NCBI RefSeq assembly: GCF_003344535.1
Contig: NZ_QPKS01000014.1
Span: 1 to 64,000 of the forward strand
DNA length: 64,000 nt
Reading direction: 5' to 3'
Source: Exiguobacterium flavidum
Lineage (GTDB): Bacteria > Bacillota > Bacilli > Exiguobacteriales > Exiguobacteriaceae
Under the pieces are notes generated by a model. The model saw only the letters and a list, made by a program, of their open reading frames with translations, did not search any database and had not been told where the DNA came from. Positions 17,004 to 25,336 of this stretch are shown here, piece after piece. Both the position numbers and the translations under genes were made by a program. Positions within the stretch are counted from its first letter, which is position 1; every line of letters starts with the position of its first letter.

Positions 17004-17575
17004 TCCTGACACGGGAGCGCATCATCGAGACGACGATCGAGGTGTTGCGCAAGTATGGCCCGCAAAAGACGTCGGTGACGGACGTCGCGAAGGTGCTCGG
17101 CGTCAGTCACGGGACGATCTACCGCCACTTCGAGAACAAGGCGGCGCTCAAGGAGGCGGTCCTCGGCATCTGGCTGAAGGAGCATGCCCGGAATCTCGAA
17201 CGTACCCCGTTCGACGCTTCGGCGGGACGCGCAGGCGTCGAAGGCTGGATCAAGCGGCTCGTCATGCTCAAGCACGATCTGTACCATGCGGATCCGGAAC
17301 TGTTCGATATGTACACGGAGCTGACGGCTGAAGCGGCCGAGGCGGTCGAGGACCATCTCGCTGAACTGGTCACGCAGCTCGAGACGCGCATCGCGTTGGC
17401 GCAACGTACTGGTTCCGTCACGACCGCGATGAGCGCGCGGGAAATCGCGGAAGGTCTGTTCTACGGGACGGCCCGCTTCCATCATCCGACGCTGTCGTTC
17501 GAGTGGCGCAGTGACACGATCCACGACCAGTTCGAGGTCGTGACGCAATTGTTGTTCCGAGCGCTCGAACCATAA
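17000..17575 (+). CDS. TetR-family regulator, second copy
   Basis: A 191-residue repressor with helix-turn-helix TSVTDVAKVLGVSHGTIYRH (about 26-45) and the TetR_C-type ligand domain behind it. It is coupled by a 4-base overlap to the aldo-keto reductase, the usual arrangement when a repressor governs its own operon, so the palindrome at 15927-15952 is a likely target. It is not closely similar to the TetR protein at 15219. Confidence 0.88.
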   Translation: MILTRERIIETTIEVLRKYGPQKTSVTDVAKVLGVSHGTIYRHFENKAALKEAVLGIWLKEHARNLERTPFDASAGRAGVEGWIKRLVMLKHDLYHADPELFDMYTELTAEAAEAVEDHLAELVTQLETRIALAQRTGSVTTAMSAREIAEGLFYGTARFHHPTLSFEWRSDTIHDQFEVVTQLLFRALEP

Positions 17576-17576
17576 T

Positions 17577-17603
17577 AAAGCACGGTCCGCGGACCGTGCT
17601 TTT
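17577..17603. terminator. Bidirectional terminator between convergent genes
   Basis: AAAGCACGGTCC/GGACCGTGCTTT, a 12-bp perfect stem, serves both the TetR gene and the OsmC gene. Confidence 0.85.
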
Positions 17604-17604
17604 C

Positions 17605-18054
17605 TCATGCCTCGATTTCGACCGTCGCCTCGAGCGCGATCTCGACGTTGCCCTGCAGCGCCCGTGTGATCATGCAGGACGACTCCGCCTTCTCGGCGAG
17701 GCGATGTGCCTTGCGAAGGTCCGCGTCGGAAGAACCTTTCGCGAGCAGGAGCGTCGGACGATGCGTGATCTTCTCGTAGGTGAAGACACCGTCCGTCACG
17801 TCGACCGTCCCGACCGACTCGAGCGTCAGTGACGTCTTCTCGATCTGGTTGCGTTCGAGCATCGCGGCGAGCGTGATGATATAGCACGTCGCGGCCGCCC
17901 CGAGCAGCATCTCGTCCGGGTTCGTGCCGATGCCCGGTCCGTCCATCTCGCGCGGAATCGAGATGCGCGTCTTCAGCTCACCCGACTCGATGTCCCCGAC
18001 GTCGTTGCGCAGCCCGGGCCAGTCGGCTTTCAAATGGAATTCATGTTTCAACAA
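17605..18054 (-). CDS. OsmC/Ohr-family peroxidase
   Basis: About 149 residues of the OsmC fold, which reduces organic hydroperoxides with a pair of cysteines. One Cys is in LLGAAATCYIITLAAML (about 56) and the second in AESSCMITRAL (about 124), correctly placed. The C-terminus has the family strand GNVEIALEATVEI. The frame opens at GTG 18060, but GAGGGG abuts that codon, so TTG 18054 or 18051 is the more likely start. OsmC and Ohr branches cannot be separated with confidence. Confidence 0.85.
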   Translation of the reverse strand: MLKHEFHLKADWPGLRNDVGDIESGELKTRISIPREMDGPGIGTNPDEMLLGAAATCYIITLAAMLERNQIEKTSLTLESVGTVDVTDGVFTYEKITHRPTLLLAKGSSDADLRKAHRLAEKAESSCMITRALQGNVEIALEATVEIEA

Positions 18055-18119
18055 AAGCACCCCCTCTGCTTTCCATCATAGCGCGAGCGGGAGGCAGGGA
18101 GGTGCGATTTTGCTCAAGT

Positions 18120-19010
18120 TCAGATGACGTCGAGCGGTTCCTTGCCGGAAGGCGGCGGGAAGGCCGCGTCGAGCGCCGCGAGGTCCTCGTCCGTCAGGTG
18201 GATCAGGATCGACTCGCCGTTCTCCTCGACGTGCGCCGCTTGACCCGCCTTCGGGATTGCGATGACGTCACCGCTCCGGACGTTCCAGGCGAGCAGGAGC
18301 TGAGCAGGGGTGACGCCGTATTCCTCAGAAATCCGTTTGACGGTCGCATCGTTGAACAGCTTGTCGCGGACGTCGCTGCCTTCTGCGAGCGGCGAGTAGG
18401 CCATGACCGGGATGCCGTTCTCCTTCAAGTACGGCATCAGCTCGTACTCGATGCCGCGTGAGCCGAGGTGGTAGAGCACCTGATTGACGGCGCAGTGTTT
18501 GCCGCCGGGCAGTGCTAGCAGTTCCTTCATGTCGTCGACGTCGAAGTTCGAGACGCCCCAGCGGCGGATTTTGCCGTCCGCCTTCAGCTGCTCGAGTCCT
18601 TCGACGGTCTCCGCGAGCGGGACGCTGCCGCGCCAGTGGAGCAGGTACAGGTCGAGGTAATCCGTCCCGAGCCGCTTGAGCGACGCGTCGCATGCCGCGA
18701 TGAGCTTGTCGCCGCCCGCGTTATGCGGATAGACCTTCGAGACGAGGAAGACGTCCTCGCGACGGTCCTTGATCGCCTCGCCGACGAGTTCCTCGGCCAG
18801 CCCCTCGCCGTACATCTCCGCCGTGTCGATCAGGTGCATGCCGCAGTCGAGACCTGTCCGTAACGCCTCGATCTCTGCGTCATGCTTCGATTCATCCTCA
18901 CCCATCCGCCATGTCCCTTGTCCGAGTACGCGGACGTGCGTGTCGTCATGCAGGACGACCGTGTTCTGTTTCAGTGCCGCGAGAATCAATGTATGCCGTG
19001 TATCGTTCAT
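18120..19010 (-). CDS. Aldo/keto reductase
   Basis: A 296-residue NADPH-dependent reductase with the full tetrad: Asp and Tyr in HLIDTAEMYGEG, Lys in LVSKVYPHNAG, His in LYLLHWRGSVP. IPKAGQAAHVEEN near the C-terminus is the cofactor-binding part. It overlaps the cupin gene upstream by 4 bases (ATGA type), so the two form an operon. Resembles the YtbE/YvgN group from memory; substrate unknown. Confidence 0.88.
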   Translation of the reverse strand: MNDTRHTLILAALKQNTVVLHDDTHVRVLGQGTWRMGEDESKHDAEIEALRTGLDCGMHLIDTAEMYGEGLAEELVGEAIKDRREDVFLVSKVYPHNAGGDKLIAACDASLKRLGTDYLDLYLLHWRGSVPLAETVEGLEQLKADGKIRRWGVSNFDVDDMKELLALPGGKHCAVNQVLYHLGSRGIEYELMPYLKENGIPVMAYSPLAEGSDVRDKLFNDATVKRISEEYGVTPAQLLLAWNVRSGDVIAIPKAGQAAHVEENGESILIHLTDEDLAALDAAFPPPSGKEPLDVI

Positions 19011-19510
19011 AAGTGTTCCTCTCCTTTCCAGATGTCGATCAATGGTCCGTTCACGCCGAGGACGGGATTGGTCGCCGGTTTTTTGACGGTCTCGATTCGC
19101 CGTACGTTGTCCGGCCGCTCATTTGACTCCCCGGTCAGCGTGTCGTAGTCGCTTCCCCCAGGATAGGCGCCGACGACCGCGAAATCCCGGCTCGCCTCCA
19201 GGCGCCGGTGTCCCGTCCCAGCAGGCAGGACGAGCACGTCACCCGCTGCGATGTCGAACGTCTTGCCGTCCGGTCCGCCAAGCAGGACCGTTGCCTGACC
19301 GCTCTTTACGCCTAGTACCTCGTGGGTCGTGCTGTGATAATGATGGAAGTCGAAGATGCCGTCGACCCAGCTGTTGCCCCAGCCGTTCGCCTCGAACGTC
19401 GCTTGGATGGCGTCCGGGTTCGTGAATACCCCATGGTAGAGCAGGACTGGGAAGCGTCGGTTGTTCGGGATCGTCCCGTCATCTTCGAAGAAGTGCTGTT
19501 CCGTCTGCAT
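19007..19510 (-). CDS. YjlB-like cupin protein
   Basis: A 167-residue single-domain cupin. The metal-binding motif is in FDFHHYHSTTHEVLGVKSGQ (two His, then Glu) and the second in GDVLVLPAGTGHRRL. Relatives such as B. subtilis YjlB have no proven function; small-molecule binding or a dioxygenase/isomerase activity is possible. ATG 19510 follows AAAGGAGG. It is the first gene of the operon with the aldo-keto reductase, suggesting a shared substrate. Confidence 0.8.
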   Translation of the reverse strand: MQTEQHFFEDDGTIPNNRRFPVLLYHGVFTNPDAIQATFEANGWGNSWVDGIFDFHHYHSTTHEVLGVKSGQATVLLGGPDGKTFDIAAGDVLVLPAGTGHRRLEASRDFAVVGAYPGGSDYDTLTGESNERPDNVRRIETVKKPATNPVLGVNGPLIDIWKGEEHL

Positions 19511-19614
19511 AAGCCGCCTCCTTTGCTTCTCTCTGAAAACAGTACCCGACTTCAGAAGGGATTAATCGGGCAGCGGAACGGGAAGTCGGATAGTGGAAGA
19601 AAGGGGGAATGAGG

Positions 19615-20142
19615 ATGGCATTCCGGTTCGAGGACCTGACACCGCGAACGCGGCTGTATATGGAGCAGGAGCTCGACTTCGACTTGCGCCAGGTCAACCA
19701 CTTCGTCAGTCCGCGCCTGACGAACGACGGCAAGGTCCAGTTCCACCGCCTGCTGCGGGAAGCGATGAGAAGTGGCGACGAGCAGACGCTCGCTGCTTCG
19801 CTCGAAGGTTTTTTCGAGACGTATGAGGCGAGGCGGACGACGAGCGGCGTCCAGCTCGTCAAGGTGCCGAAGAACGCAGGGGAGAGCTTGGCCGAGGCCG
19901 AGTTCAACCGGTATTATATCCGCGCGCTCTGCCTGCAGGCAGGGGAAACGGAAGAGACGCTCCGGGTGTACCGGGCGAAGGAAGTGGCGAGTCCACGCGC
20001 CGCCTCCGAGGAGAAGATCGGCCAGAAGGTCAATCCGTACCGCCTGCTGCAGGATCTGCGGGTGTCGACCTCGTTCGACTCCGCGCTCGGCTTGCCGGCA
20101 GGGGCGAACTCAGGACTCAGCGTCCGGATCGAAAACACATGA
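19615..20142 (+). CDS. Conserved hypothetical protein
   Basis: A 175-residue soluble protein without signal peptide or membrane segment and with no motif I recognise. It is charged and looks mainly helical. ATG 19615 is preferred to ATG 19609 because AAGGGGG ends only one base before 19609 but seven before 19615. It is followed 17 bases later by the VOC gene at 20160 and is probably co-transcribed with it; the pairing gives no clear functional clue. Confidence 0.65.
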   Translation: MAFRFEDLTPRTRLYMEQELDFDLRQVNHFVSPRLTNDGKVQFHRLLREAMRSGDEQTLAASLEGFFETYEARRTTSGVQLVKVPKNAGESLAEAEFNRYYIRALCLQAGETEETLRVYRAKEVASPRAASEEKIGQKVNPYRLLQDLRVSTSFDSALGLPAGANSGLSVRIENT

Positions 20143-20159
20143 CGAGAGGGGAAAAAATC

Positions 20160-20573
20160 ATGAAAGGTCCAATCATTCCATATTTGACGTTCAACGGAAA
20201 TGCACGCGAGGCGATGGAGTTCTACGCGCGAACCTTCAAGCTGAAGATCGAGCAGGTGCAGACGTACGGCGAGACGGACTATTCACCGTCGCCGGAAGCG
20301 GATCATCTCGTGCTGCACGGACACTTGAAGGACGGGGAACGCCGTCTCATGTTCTCCGACACGACACCGGATCGTCCGGTCGAGAAGGGTTCGAACGTCT
20401 CGCTCGCGTTCACGTTCGAGTCGGAGGACGAGATCCGTCAGGTGTACGACGCGCTGCGTGACGGCGGCGACGTCCGGATGGAACTGCAGGACACGTTCTG
20501 GAACTCGATCTATGGCAAGGTGGAGGACAAGTTCGGCATCATCTGGGACCTCGACTGCCCAAAGAGTGAGTGA
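20160..20573 (+). CDS. VOC-family protein (PhnB/YkcA-like)
   Basis: A 137-residue PhnB-like VOC protein, seen in IIPYLTFNGNAREAMEFYAR (2-21), LVLHGHLKDGERRLMFSD and the tail SIYGKVEDKFGIIWDLD. These proteins are small cytosolic folds related to glyoxalases, usually without known reaction. ATG 20160 follows GAGAGGGG; the upstream in-frame ATG 20139 would overlap the previous gene. Confidence 0.85.
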   Translation: MKGPIIPYLTFNGNAREAMEFYARTFKLKIEQVQTYGETDYSPSPEADHLVLHGHLKDGERRLMFSDTTPDRPVEKGSNVSLAFTFESEDEIRQVYDALRDGGDVRMELQDTFWNSIYGKVEDKFGIIWDLDCPKSE

Positions 20574-20590
20574 GTTCATGGATAAGACGG

Positions 20591-20628
20591 CAACACCCCG
20601 GAGAACGTATCTCCGGGGTGTTGCTTGT
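20591..20628. terminator. Terminator between the two VOC genes
   Basis: A perfect 13-bp stem CAACACCCCGGAG/CTCCGGGGTGTTG lies between convergent genes; the T tract is short. Confidence 0.8.
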
Positions 20629-20644
20629 GTGCGTGCAGGATGGA

Positions 20645-20995
20645 TCAGCACTGGCAGATCATCAGGTGATTGCCGTCCGGATCCTTGAAGTTGAACCACT
20701 GACCGTGCTCGATCCCTGTCGTCAGCTCGACCCGTTTCGACTGCATGTAGGCATAGGCCTGCTCGATGTCCTGCGTGTCGAGATGGAACGGCGGCACGTC
20801 GAACACGCGCTCCTCGGAAAAAATCTTGCTGTCGAGGACGATCCGCGTCCCGTCCATCGGGATGACGTGCAGGTGACCGAACAAAATCTCACCGCCCGCC
20901 GGCAGTCCGAGCAGGTCGGCGTACCAATCCCGCGCCAGTTCGATGTCCTTGACCGGTACGAATACGGTACCGATCCGGTTCAATATCGGATTCAT
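20645..20995 (-). CDS. VOC-family glyoxalase-like protein
   Basis: A 116-residue single-domain VOC protein: IGTVFVPVKDIELARDWYAD at the N-terminus, LFGHLHVIPMDG in the middle and FKDPDGNHLMICQC at the end, which is the typical final strand. Metal ligands cannot be assigned with confidence. AAAGGAGGG precedes ATG 20995. It is a single gene. Confidence 0.85.
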   Translation of the reverse strand: MNPILNRIGTVFVPVKDIELARDWYADLLGLPAGGEILFGHLHVIPMDGTRIVLDSKIFSEERVFDVPPFHLDTQDIEQAYAYMQSKRVELTTGIEHGQWFNFKDPDGNHLMICQC

Positions 20996-21156
20996 GTGTT
21001 TCCCTCCTTTAGTCGTTCTCTGGATGGATTCGAGGTGCGTCGCCCTTCCTCCTGTCTAAAAAAATGACGGGAAATCATGATTCGGTCTGTTCTTTTTCCG
21101 GAAATGAATTAGAATCTGAGAAGATGACGATGAAAATAATGAGAACTGGGTTTTCA

Positions 21157-21185
21157 TTGCCAAAATTAGGGGACAACTATATAAG
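21157..21185 (+). promoter_or_regulatory. Promoter of the YfcC transporter gene
   Basis: TTGCCA (21157-21162), 17 bases, TATAAG (21180-21185), 26 bases before the start codon. The rest of 20996-21156 is AT-rich and shows nothing further. Confidence 0.6.
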
Positions 21186-21211
21186 AGAGAAAGAACACGG
21201 AGGAAACTATC

Positions 21212-22615
21212 ATGAACCTAGCCCCGAAAGAAACACCAAAGACAGACAGGACGTTCTTCAAGATGCCCCATACATACGCGATCATCATGGCGATCCTCGT
21301 CCTGTCGCTGATCGCGACATACGTCTTGCCGGCCGGTCAGTTCGACCGCGACAAGATGGACGGGCAGACGGTCGTCGTCGACGGCACGTACAAGGCGGTC
21401 GAGTCGGCGCCGGTCGACTTCTTCGGCCTGTTCCAGGCGATCCCGAAAGGCATGGAGGCAGGCGCAGCCATCATCTTCTACATCTTCCTCGTCGGCGGCG
21501 TCTTCGGTATCATCCGCAAGACGGGCGCGATCGAGTCCGGCATCAGCCAGTTGATCAACCGGTTCGGCCAGAAGGGACACATCATGATCCCGGCGACGAT
21601 GTTCCTGTTCTCGATCGCGGGCGCGACGATCGGGCTGGCGGAGGAGACGATCATCTTCGTCCCGATCGGCATCATGCTCGCACGGGCGCTCGGCTATGAC
21701 GCGATGACGGGTGCGGCCATCGTCAGCCTCGGTGCAGCCGTCGGTTTCGCCGGCGGGATGCTCAACCCGTTCACGGTCGGCGTCGCCCAGTCGATCGCGG
21801 AGGTACCGCTCTTCAGCGGACTCGGCTACCGGACGGCGGTCTATCTCGTCTTCCTTGCCGTGACGATCGCCTACGTCTGGCGCTATGCGTCGCGCGTCAA
21901 GAAGGACCCGACGAAGAGTCTCGTCCATGACCTGGAGCAGCATCGGCATACGCAGACCGTCGAGTTCGAGAAGTTCACGAAGCGGCATGCGTTCGTCCTG
22001 CTCGTCCTCGTCGGCGGAATCACGCTCAACGTCATCGGCATATTCGAGTGGGGCTGGTACCTGACCGAGCTGACGGCTTCGTTCCTGATCATCGGCCTCG
22101 TCGCAGGCCTCGCCAGCCTTGGTGTCAATAAGACGTTCGACAGCCTGATCGACGGGGCGAAGGCCGTCACGTTCGGCGCGCTGATCGTCGGGTTCGCCCG
22201 TGCGATCGTCGTCATCCTTGAGGAAGGGCGCGTCATCGACACGGTCATCTACGGTCTGTCGGAGGCAGTCGGTCATCTGCCGACGTCACTCGCCGTCATC
22301 GGGATGTATGCCGTCCAGCTGATCACGAACTTCTTCATCCCGTCCGGCAGCGGACAGGCCGCGACGACGATGCCGATCATGGCACCTCTGTCCGACCTGC
22401 TCGGGATCGAGCGTCAGGTCGCGGTCCTCGCCTTCCAGTACGGTGACGGGCTGACGAACATGGTCTTCCCGACGAGCGCCCACCTGATGGCGTTCCTCGC
22501 GATCGCCGGCATCCCGTACGAGCGCTGGCTCCGCTTCGTCGGCAAGCTGTTCGCGATCTGGATCGTGCTCGCTTGCTGCGCCTTGTTGCTCGCTGTCATG
22601 CTCGGCATCAAATGA
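21212..22615 (+). CDS. YfcC-family transporter
   Basis: A 467-residue inner-membrane transporter of the YfcC (DcuC/ArcD-related) family with about 11-12 helices. Characteristic stretches: LIATYVLPAGQFDRD after helix 1, YIFLVGGVFGIIRKTGAIES, SIAGATIGLAEETIIFVPIG and the conserved loops VGFAGGMLNPFTVGVAQ and NFFIPSGSGQAATTMPIMAP. Relatives are thought to move amino acids or dicarboxylates; the substrate here is unknown. GGAGG precedes ATG 21212. The next gene, DUF1028, follows after a terminator and may act on the same metabolite. Confidence 0.88.
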   Translation: MNLAPKETPKTDRTFFKMPHTYAIIMAILVLSLIATYVLPAGQFDRDKMDGQTVVVDGTYKAVESAPVDFFGLFQAIPKGMEAGAAIIFYIFLVGGVFGIIRKTGAIESGISQLINRFGQKGHIMIPATMFLFSIAGATIGLAEETIIFVPIGIMLARALGYDAMTGAAIVSLGAAVGFAGGMLNPFTVGVAQSIAEVPLFSGLGYRTAVYLVFLAVTIAYVWRYASRVKKDPTKSLVHDLEQHRHTQTVEFEKFTKRHAFVLLVLVGGITLNVIGIFEWGWYLTELTASFLIIGLVAGLASLGVNKTFDSLIDGAKAVTFGALIVGFARAIVVILEEGRVIDTVIYGLSEAVGHLPTSLAVIGMYAVQLITNFFIPSGSGQAATTMPIMAPLSDLLGIERQVAVLAFQYGDGLTNMVFPTSAHLMAFLAIAGIPYERWLRFVGKLFAIWIVLACCALLLAVMLGIK

Positions 22616-22624
22616 TTCCTGCAC

Positions 22625-22651
22625 GGTCTTCGCTTGTCGAAGACCTTTTTT
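22625..22651 (+). terminator. Terminator of the YfcC gene
   Basis: GGTCTTCG/CGAAGACC, 8 bp with a 5-base loop, followed by six T. Confidence 0.85.
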
Positions 22652-22731
22652 GTTTCGTGTGAAAGGCAGGAACATGCGGGTGATGATTCGAATCTAAGAT
22701 ATTCAAGCTGTGTGCTGAAGGGGGAAGAAGG

Positions 22732-23553
22732 ATGACATATTCAATCGTCGGTTATTGTGAGAAGGAGAAGGAATGGGGCGTCGCCGTCCAGTCGAAGTTC
22801 CTCGCGGTCGGGAGCGCCGTCCCGTTCGCCGTCGCAGGCGTCGGCGCCGTCGCGACCCAGTCGTTCGCGAACACGACGTACGGACCGGAGGCGTTCCGCC
22901 TGATCCGGGAAGGCAAGTCGGCTGAAGAGGTGATCAAGCTTTTGACCGACGCGGACACGGGACGCGCCGAGCGACAGGTCGGGATCATCGACGCGGAGGG
23001 GCGGAGTGCGACCTACACCGGAGCGAACTGCTCTGACTGGGCCGGGGGGATTGCCGGCAAGCACTTCGCCGCGCAAGGGAACATCCTGGTCAGTGCCGAG
23101 ACGGTCGAGGCGATGGCAAGGACGTTCGAAGCGACGGACGGACCGCTCGCGGAGCGCCTGCTCAAAGCGCTCGCCGCAGGGCAGGAGGCGGGCGGTGACG
23201 CACGCGGGATGCAGTCGGCTGCCTTGCTCGTCGTCAAGGAGAAGGGCGGATACGGCGGGTTCAACGACCGGTTCGTCGACTTACGCGTCGACGACCACCC
23301 GAGTCCGATCGGGGAGCTTGAGCGGATCTATGCGTTGCACGAGCTGTACCTGCAGCCGAGCCGTGAGGACGAGATCATCCCGATCGACGATGAGCTCGAG
23401 CAGGAGATCGCAGAGAAGATCGGACAGCTCGGCTACACGGGGGCGACGTTCGACGATGCGCTCCGGAGCTATCTGCATACCGAGAACTTCGAGATGCGGG
23501 AGCATGACCGGAAGATCGATTCACGTGTCCTCGCGTACTTGCGCGGGCAATAA
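22732..23553 (+). CDS. DUF1028-family protein (predicted Ntn-type hydrolase)
   Basis: A 273-residue member of DUF1028, a family predicted to have an N-terminal-nucleophile hydrolase fold. The domain fills residues 1 to about 215: TYSIVGYCEKEKEWGVAVQS, VGAVATQSFANTTYG, QVGIIDAEGRSATYTGANC, HFAAQGNILVS and LRVDDHPSPIGEL. The last 60 residues form a helical tail. GGGGGAAG precedes ATG 22732. DUF1028 genes are often near amino acid or peptide transport genes, and this one lies beside a YfcC transporter. Confidence 0.85.
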   Translation: MTYSIVGYCEKEKEWGVAVQSKFLAVGSAVPFAVAGVGAVATQSFANTTYGPEAFRLIREGKSAEEVIKLLTDADTGRAERQVGIIDAEGRSATYTGANCSDWAGGIAGKHFAAQGNILVSAETVEAMARTFEATDGPLAERLLKALAAGQEAGGDARGMQSAALLVVKEKGGYGGFNDRFVDLRVDDHPSPIGELERIYALHELYLQPSREDEIIPIDDELEQEIAEKIGQLGYTGATFDDALRSYLHTENFEMREHDRKIDSRVLAYLRGQ

Positions 23554-23562
23554 TAACGACGA

Positions 23563-23600
23563 AAGAGCGATCACCCGCGCGGGCGATCGCTCTTCTTGTT
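23563..23600. terminator. Bidirectional terminator
   Basis: AAGAGCGATC/GATCGCTCTT with an inner CCCGCGCGGG, between convergent genes. Confidence 0.85.
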
Positions 23601-23601
23601 G

Positions 23602-25251
23602 TCAACCTTGCGTCGGACGTTCCGTCTTCGCTGCCCGGATCGCCGTCTTGAAGCCCTGTGCGACGAACCGTTCGAGCGCCGGTTCGGACGTCGCGTTCAG
23701 GCCGATCATCCCGTCGCCCTTGAGCGAGACGTTCGCGAGGCGGACCGATTCGATGGCGGGACCGATCGTGATGCCGTGCTTCGCCGAGTTCTCGATCTGG
23801 ACGTGGTCGAGGCAGACGTGATCCGCCCGGTTGTCGCCGCCGAAGACACGGATATCGCATTTCGCCGTACGGAATCCGTTCATCCGGACGTGGCTGAGCG
23901 TCACGTTCCGTGCCTTGTACTGGATGCCGATGACCGGCTCGTCCCGGTAGTCGTAGTCCGGGTCGCCGACGACGGTGAAGTCGTGGACGACGACGTTGCG
24001 ATAAGCGGAGACGATCAGGGCACGCGGTTTCGAGTTCGCATAGAGCGGCGTGTACTGCGGCGCGATCGAGACGAGGCGCGTCGCGATGATGTTGTAGGCC
24101 GTCTGCGACGTCGGATCGGTCGCATGGTGGTGACCGATGTGACGGAAGTTGAACGAGCGGTGGTCACCGGCCGACAGATGACCGACGATCTTGACGGTCG
24201 AGGCGGCGGACGACGTCGCGTGCGCCTTGACCTCGATGCCGCCGAAGCAGCGTGCCGTCGCGTTGTTGAAGAGCCAGACGTCACGTGACCCGTCGTCGAT
24301 TTCGATCCCGTTCGAGTTCGAGAAACCGCTCTTGTGGGCGCGTCCGGACGGATCGTGCATGTAACAGTTCGAGATGTAGAGATGGTCGCTGTGGTGGGTC
24401 GTGATGCCGTCGTCGCCGAAGCCGTAGCCGGTCAGGCCGTCGAACCAGACGAACGAGCTGCTGCCGGCAGCGCGTGCCCCGTCCCCGTTGTAGTTGTAGA
24501 ACGGCGTCGTCACGTCGAATCCGTGCAACCCAGGATTGCGTGCCTCGACGTCGAAGGCGAAACCGAACGTGACGCGGGCGTATGTCAGGCAGCTCGAGTG
24601 CGTCCCCCAGGTGCAAGATTTCTTCGCCTCGCCGAGCCGTTCGACGTTCCAGTCGAGCGTCAGCTTCTCGACGAGCAGATGGCTGTTGCCGAGCGTATAG
24701 CTGTCGTTCGTGATCAGGCGCCGACCCTTCGGTGTATCGGAGTGGAACGTGATGATCGTCTTGCCTTTGCCGGCACCGGTCAGGATCGACCAGCTCGGCA
24801 GGCGGATGCCGCGGACGACATAGACGCCTTCCGGGACGATGACCTGCCGATGGCCGTCGCCGAGCGCGTCCTTGAAGGCGAGCGTGTCGTCGGTCACGCC
24901 GTCTCCCTTCGCACCGAAGTCGCGGACGTCGACCGTCTCGACGTGTCCGCGCAACTGCTCGAGCGCGTACTTGAGACGCCCGAACCAGCTCGGCCGGACA
25001 AGATCGTCCGCGCCGACGAAGGCGGGCGTGAAGGGCAGGATGTGCTTCGAACGGTCGGTCAGGAAGAGCGGCGAGATCTTCGCGCGCAGGATGCGTCCGA
25101 GCGTCTGGTCGCGCAGCGGCTCGACCCAGGCGCTTTTTTGCATGATCGCCTCGGCCGCGGTGATCGCCTCGCGATTGCTCGCGCTCTCGACGTGTTCCGC
25201 GATCAGGCGGGCGTTGTCTTTCGGGTCATGGTGTGGATCTAAGGTAAGCAT
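23602..25251 (-). CDS. Right-handed parallel beta-helix protein (pectate lyase superfamily)
   Basis: A 549-residue protein with a helical N-terminal part (1 to about 105), the Pectate_lyase_3-type start VDVRDFGAKGDGVTDDTLAF (about 109-128), then beta-helix coils to the end. FGDDGITTHHSDHLYISNCY and IEIDDGSRDVWLFNN are typical coil turns. Such folds bind or cut polysaccharides; the family also includes phage tailspikes. No signal peptide is seen, so the site of action is unclear. ATG 25251 follows GGAG. Before the ISL3 insertion it lay directly downstream of, and in the same direction as, the methyltransferase gene. Confidence 0.8.
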   Translation of the reverse strand: MLTLDPHHDPKDNARLIAEHVESASNREAITAAEAIMQKSAWVEPLRDQTLGRILRAKISPLFLTDRSKHILPFTPAFVGADDLVRPSWFGRLKYALEQLRGHVETVDVRDFGAKGDGVTDDTLAFKDALGDGHRQVIVPEGVYVVRGIRLPSWSILTGAGKGKTIITFHSDTPKGRRLITNDSYTLGNSHLLVEKLTLDWNVERLGEAKKSCTWGTHSSCLTYARVTFGFAFDVEARNPGLHGFDVTTPFYNYNGDGARAAGSSSFVWFDGLTGYGFGDDGITTHHSDHLYISNCYMHDPSGRAHKSGFSNSNGIEIDDGSRDVWLFNNATARCFGGIEVKAHATSSAASTVKIVGHLSAGDHRSFNFRHIGHHHATDPTSQTAYNIIATRLVSIAPQYTPLYANSKPRALIVSAYRNVVVHDFTVVGDPDYDYRDEPVIGIQYKARNVTLSHVRMNGFRTAKCDIRVFGGDNRADHVCLDHVQIENSAKHGITIGPAIESVRLANVSLKGDGMIGLNATSEPALERFVAQGFKTAIRAAKTERPTQG

Positions 25252-25309
25252 ACGAACAACTCCTTTGAAGACTACTTGTCCTTACCTTTGTTCCCGTGCG
25301 TGTCCTCAT

Positions 25310-25336
25310 TCAAGCGGGATTTTCCGTTTTCTTCGC
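25310..25336 (-). pseudogene. Displaced 3' end of the SAM methyltransferase gene
   Basis: Joining the bases left of the ISL3 element to the interrupted gene at the shared TCTTCGC restores the frame: after VKAK the protein would read KTENPA and stop at TGA (25312-25310). This is the original C-terminus of the gene at 26958-27758. Confidence 0.65.

Noticed and set aside
23602-25251. Beta-helix protein as a phage tailspike marking a prophage
   Set aside because: No phage structural, integrase or lysis genes are near, and the flanks are ordinary chromosomal genes.
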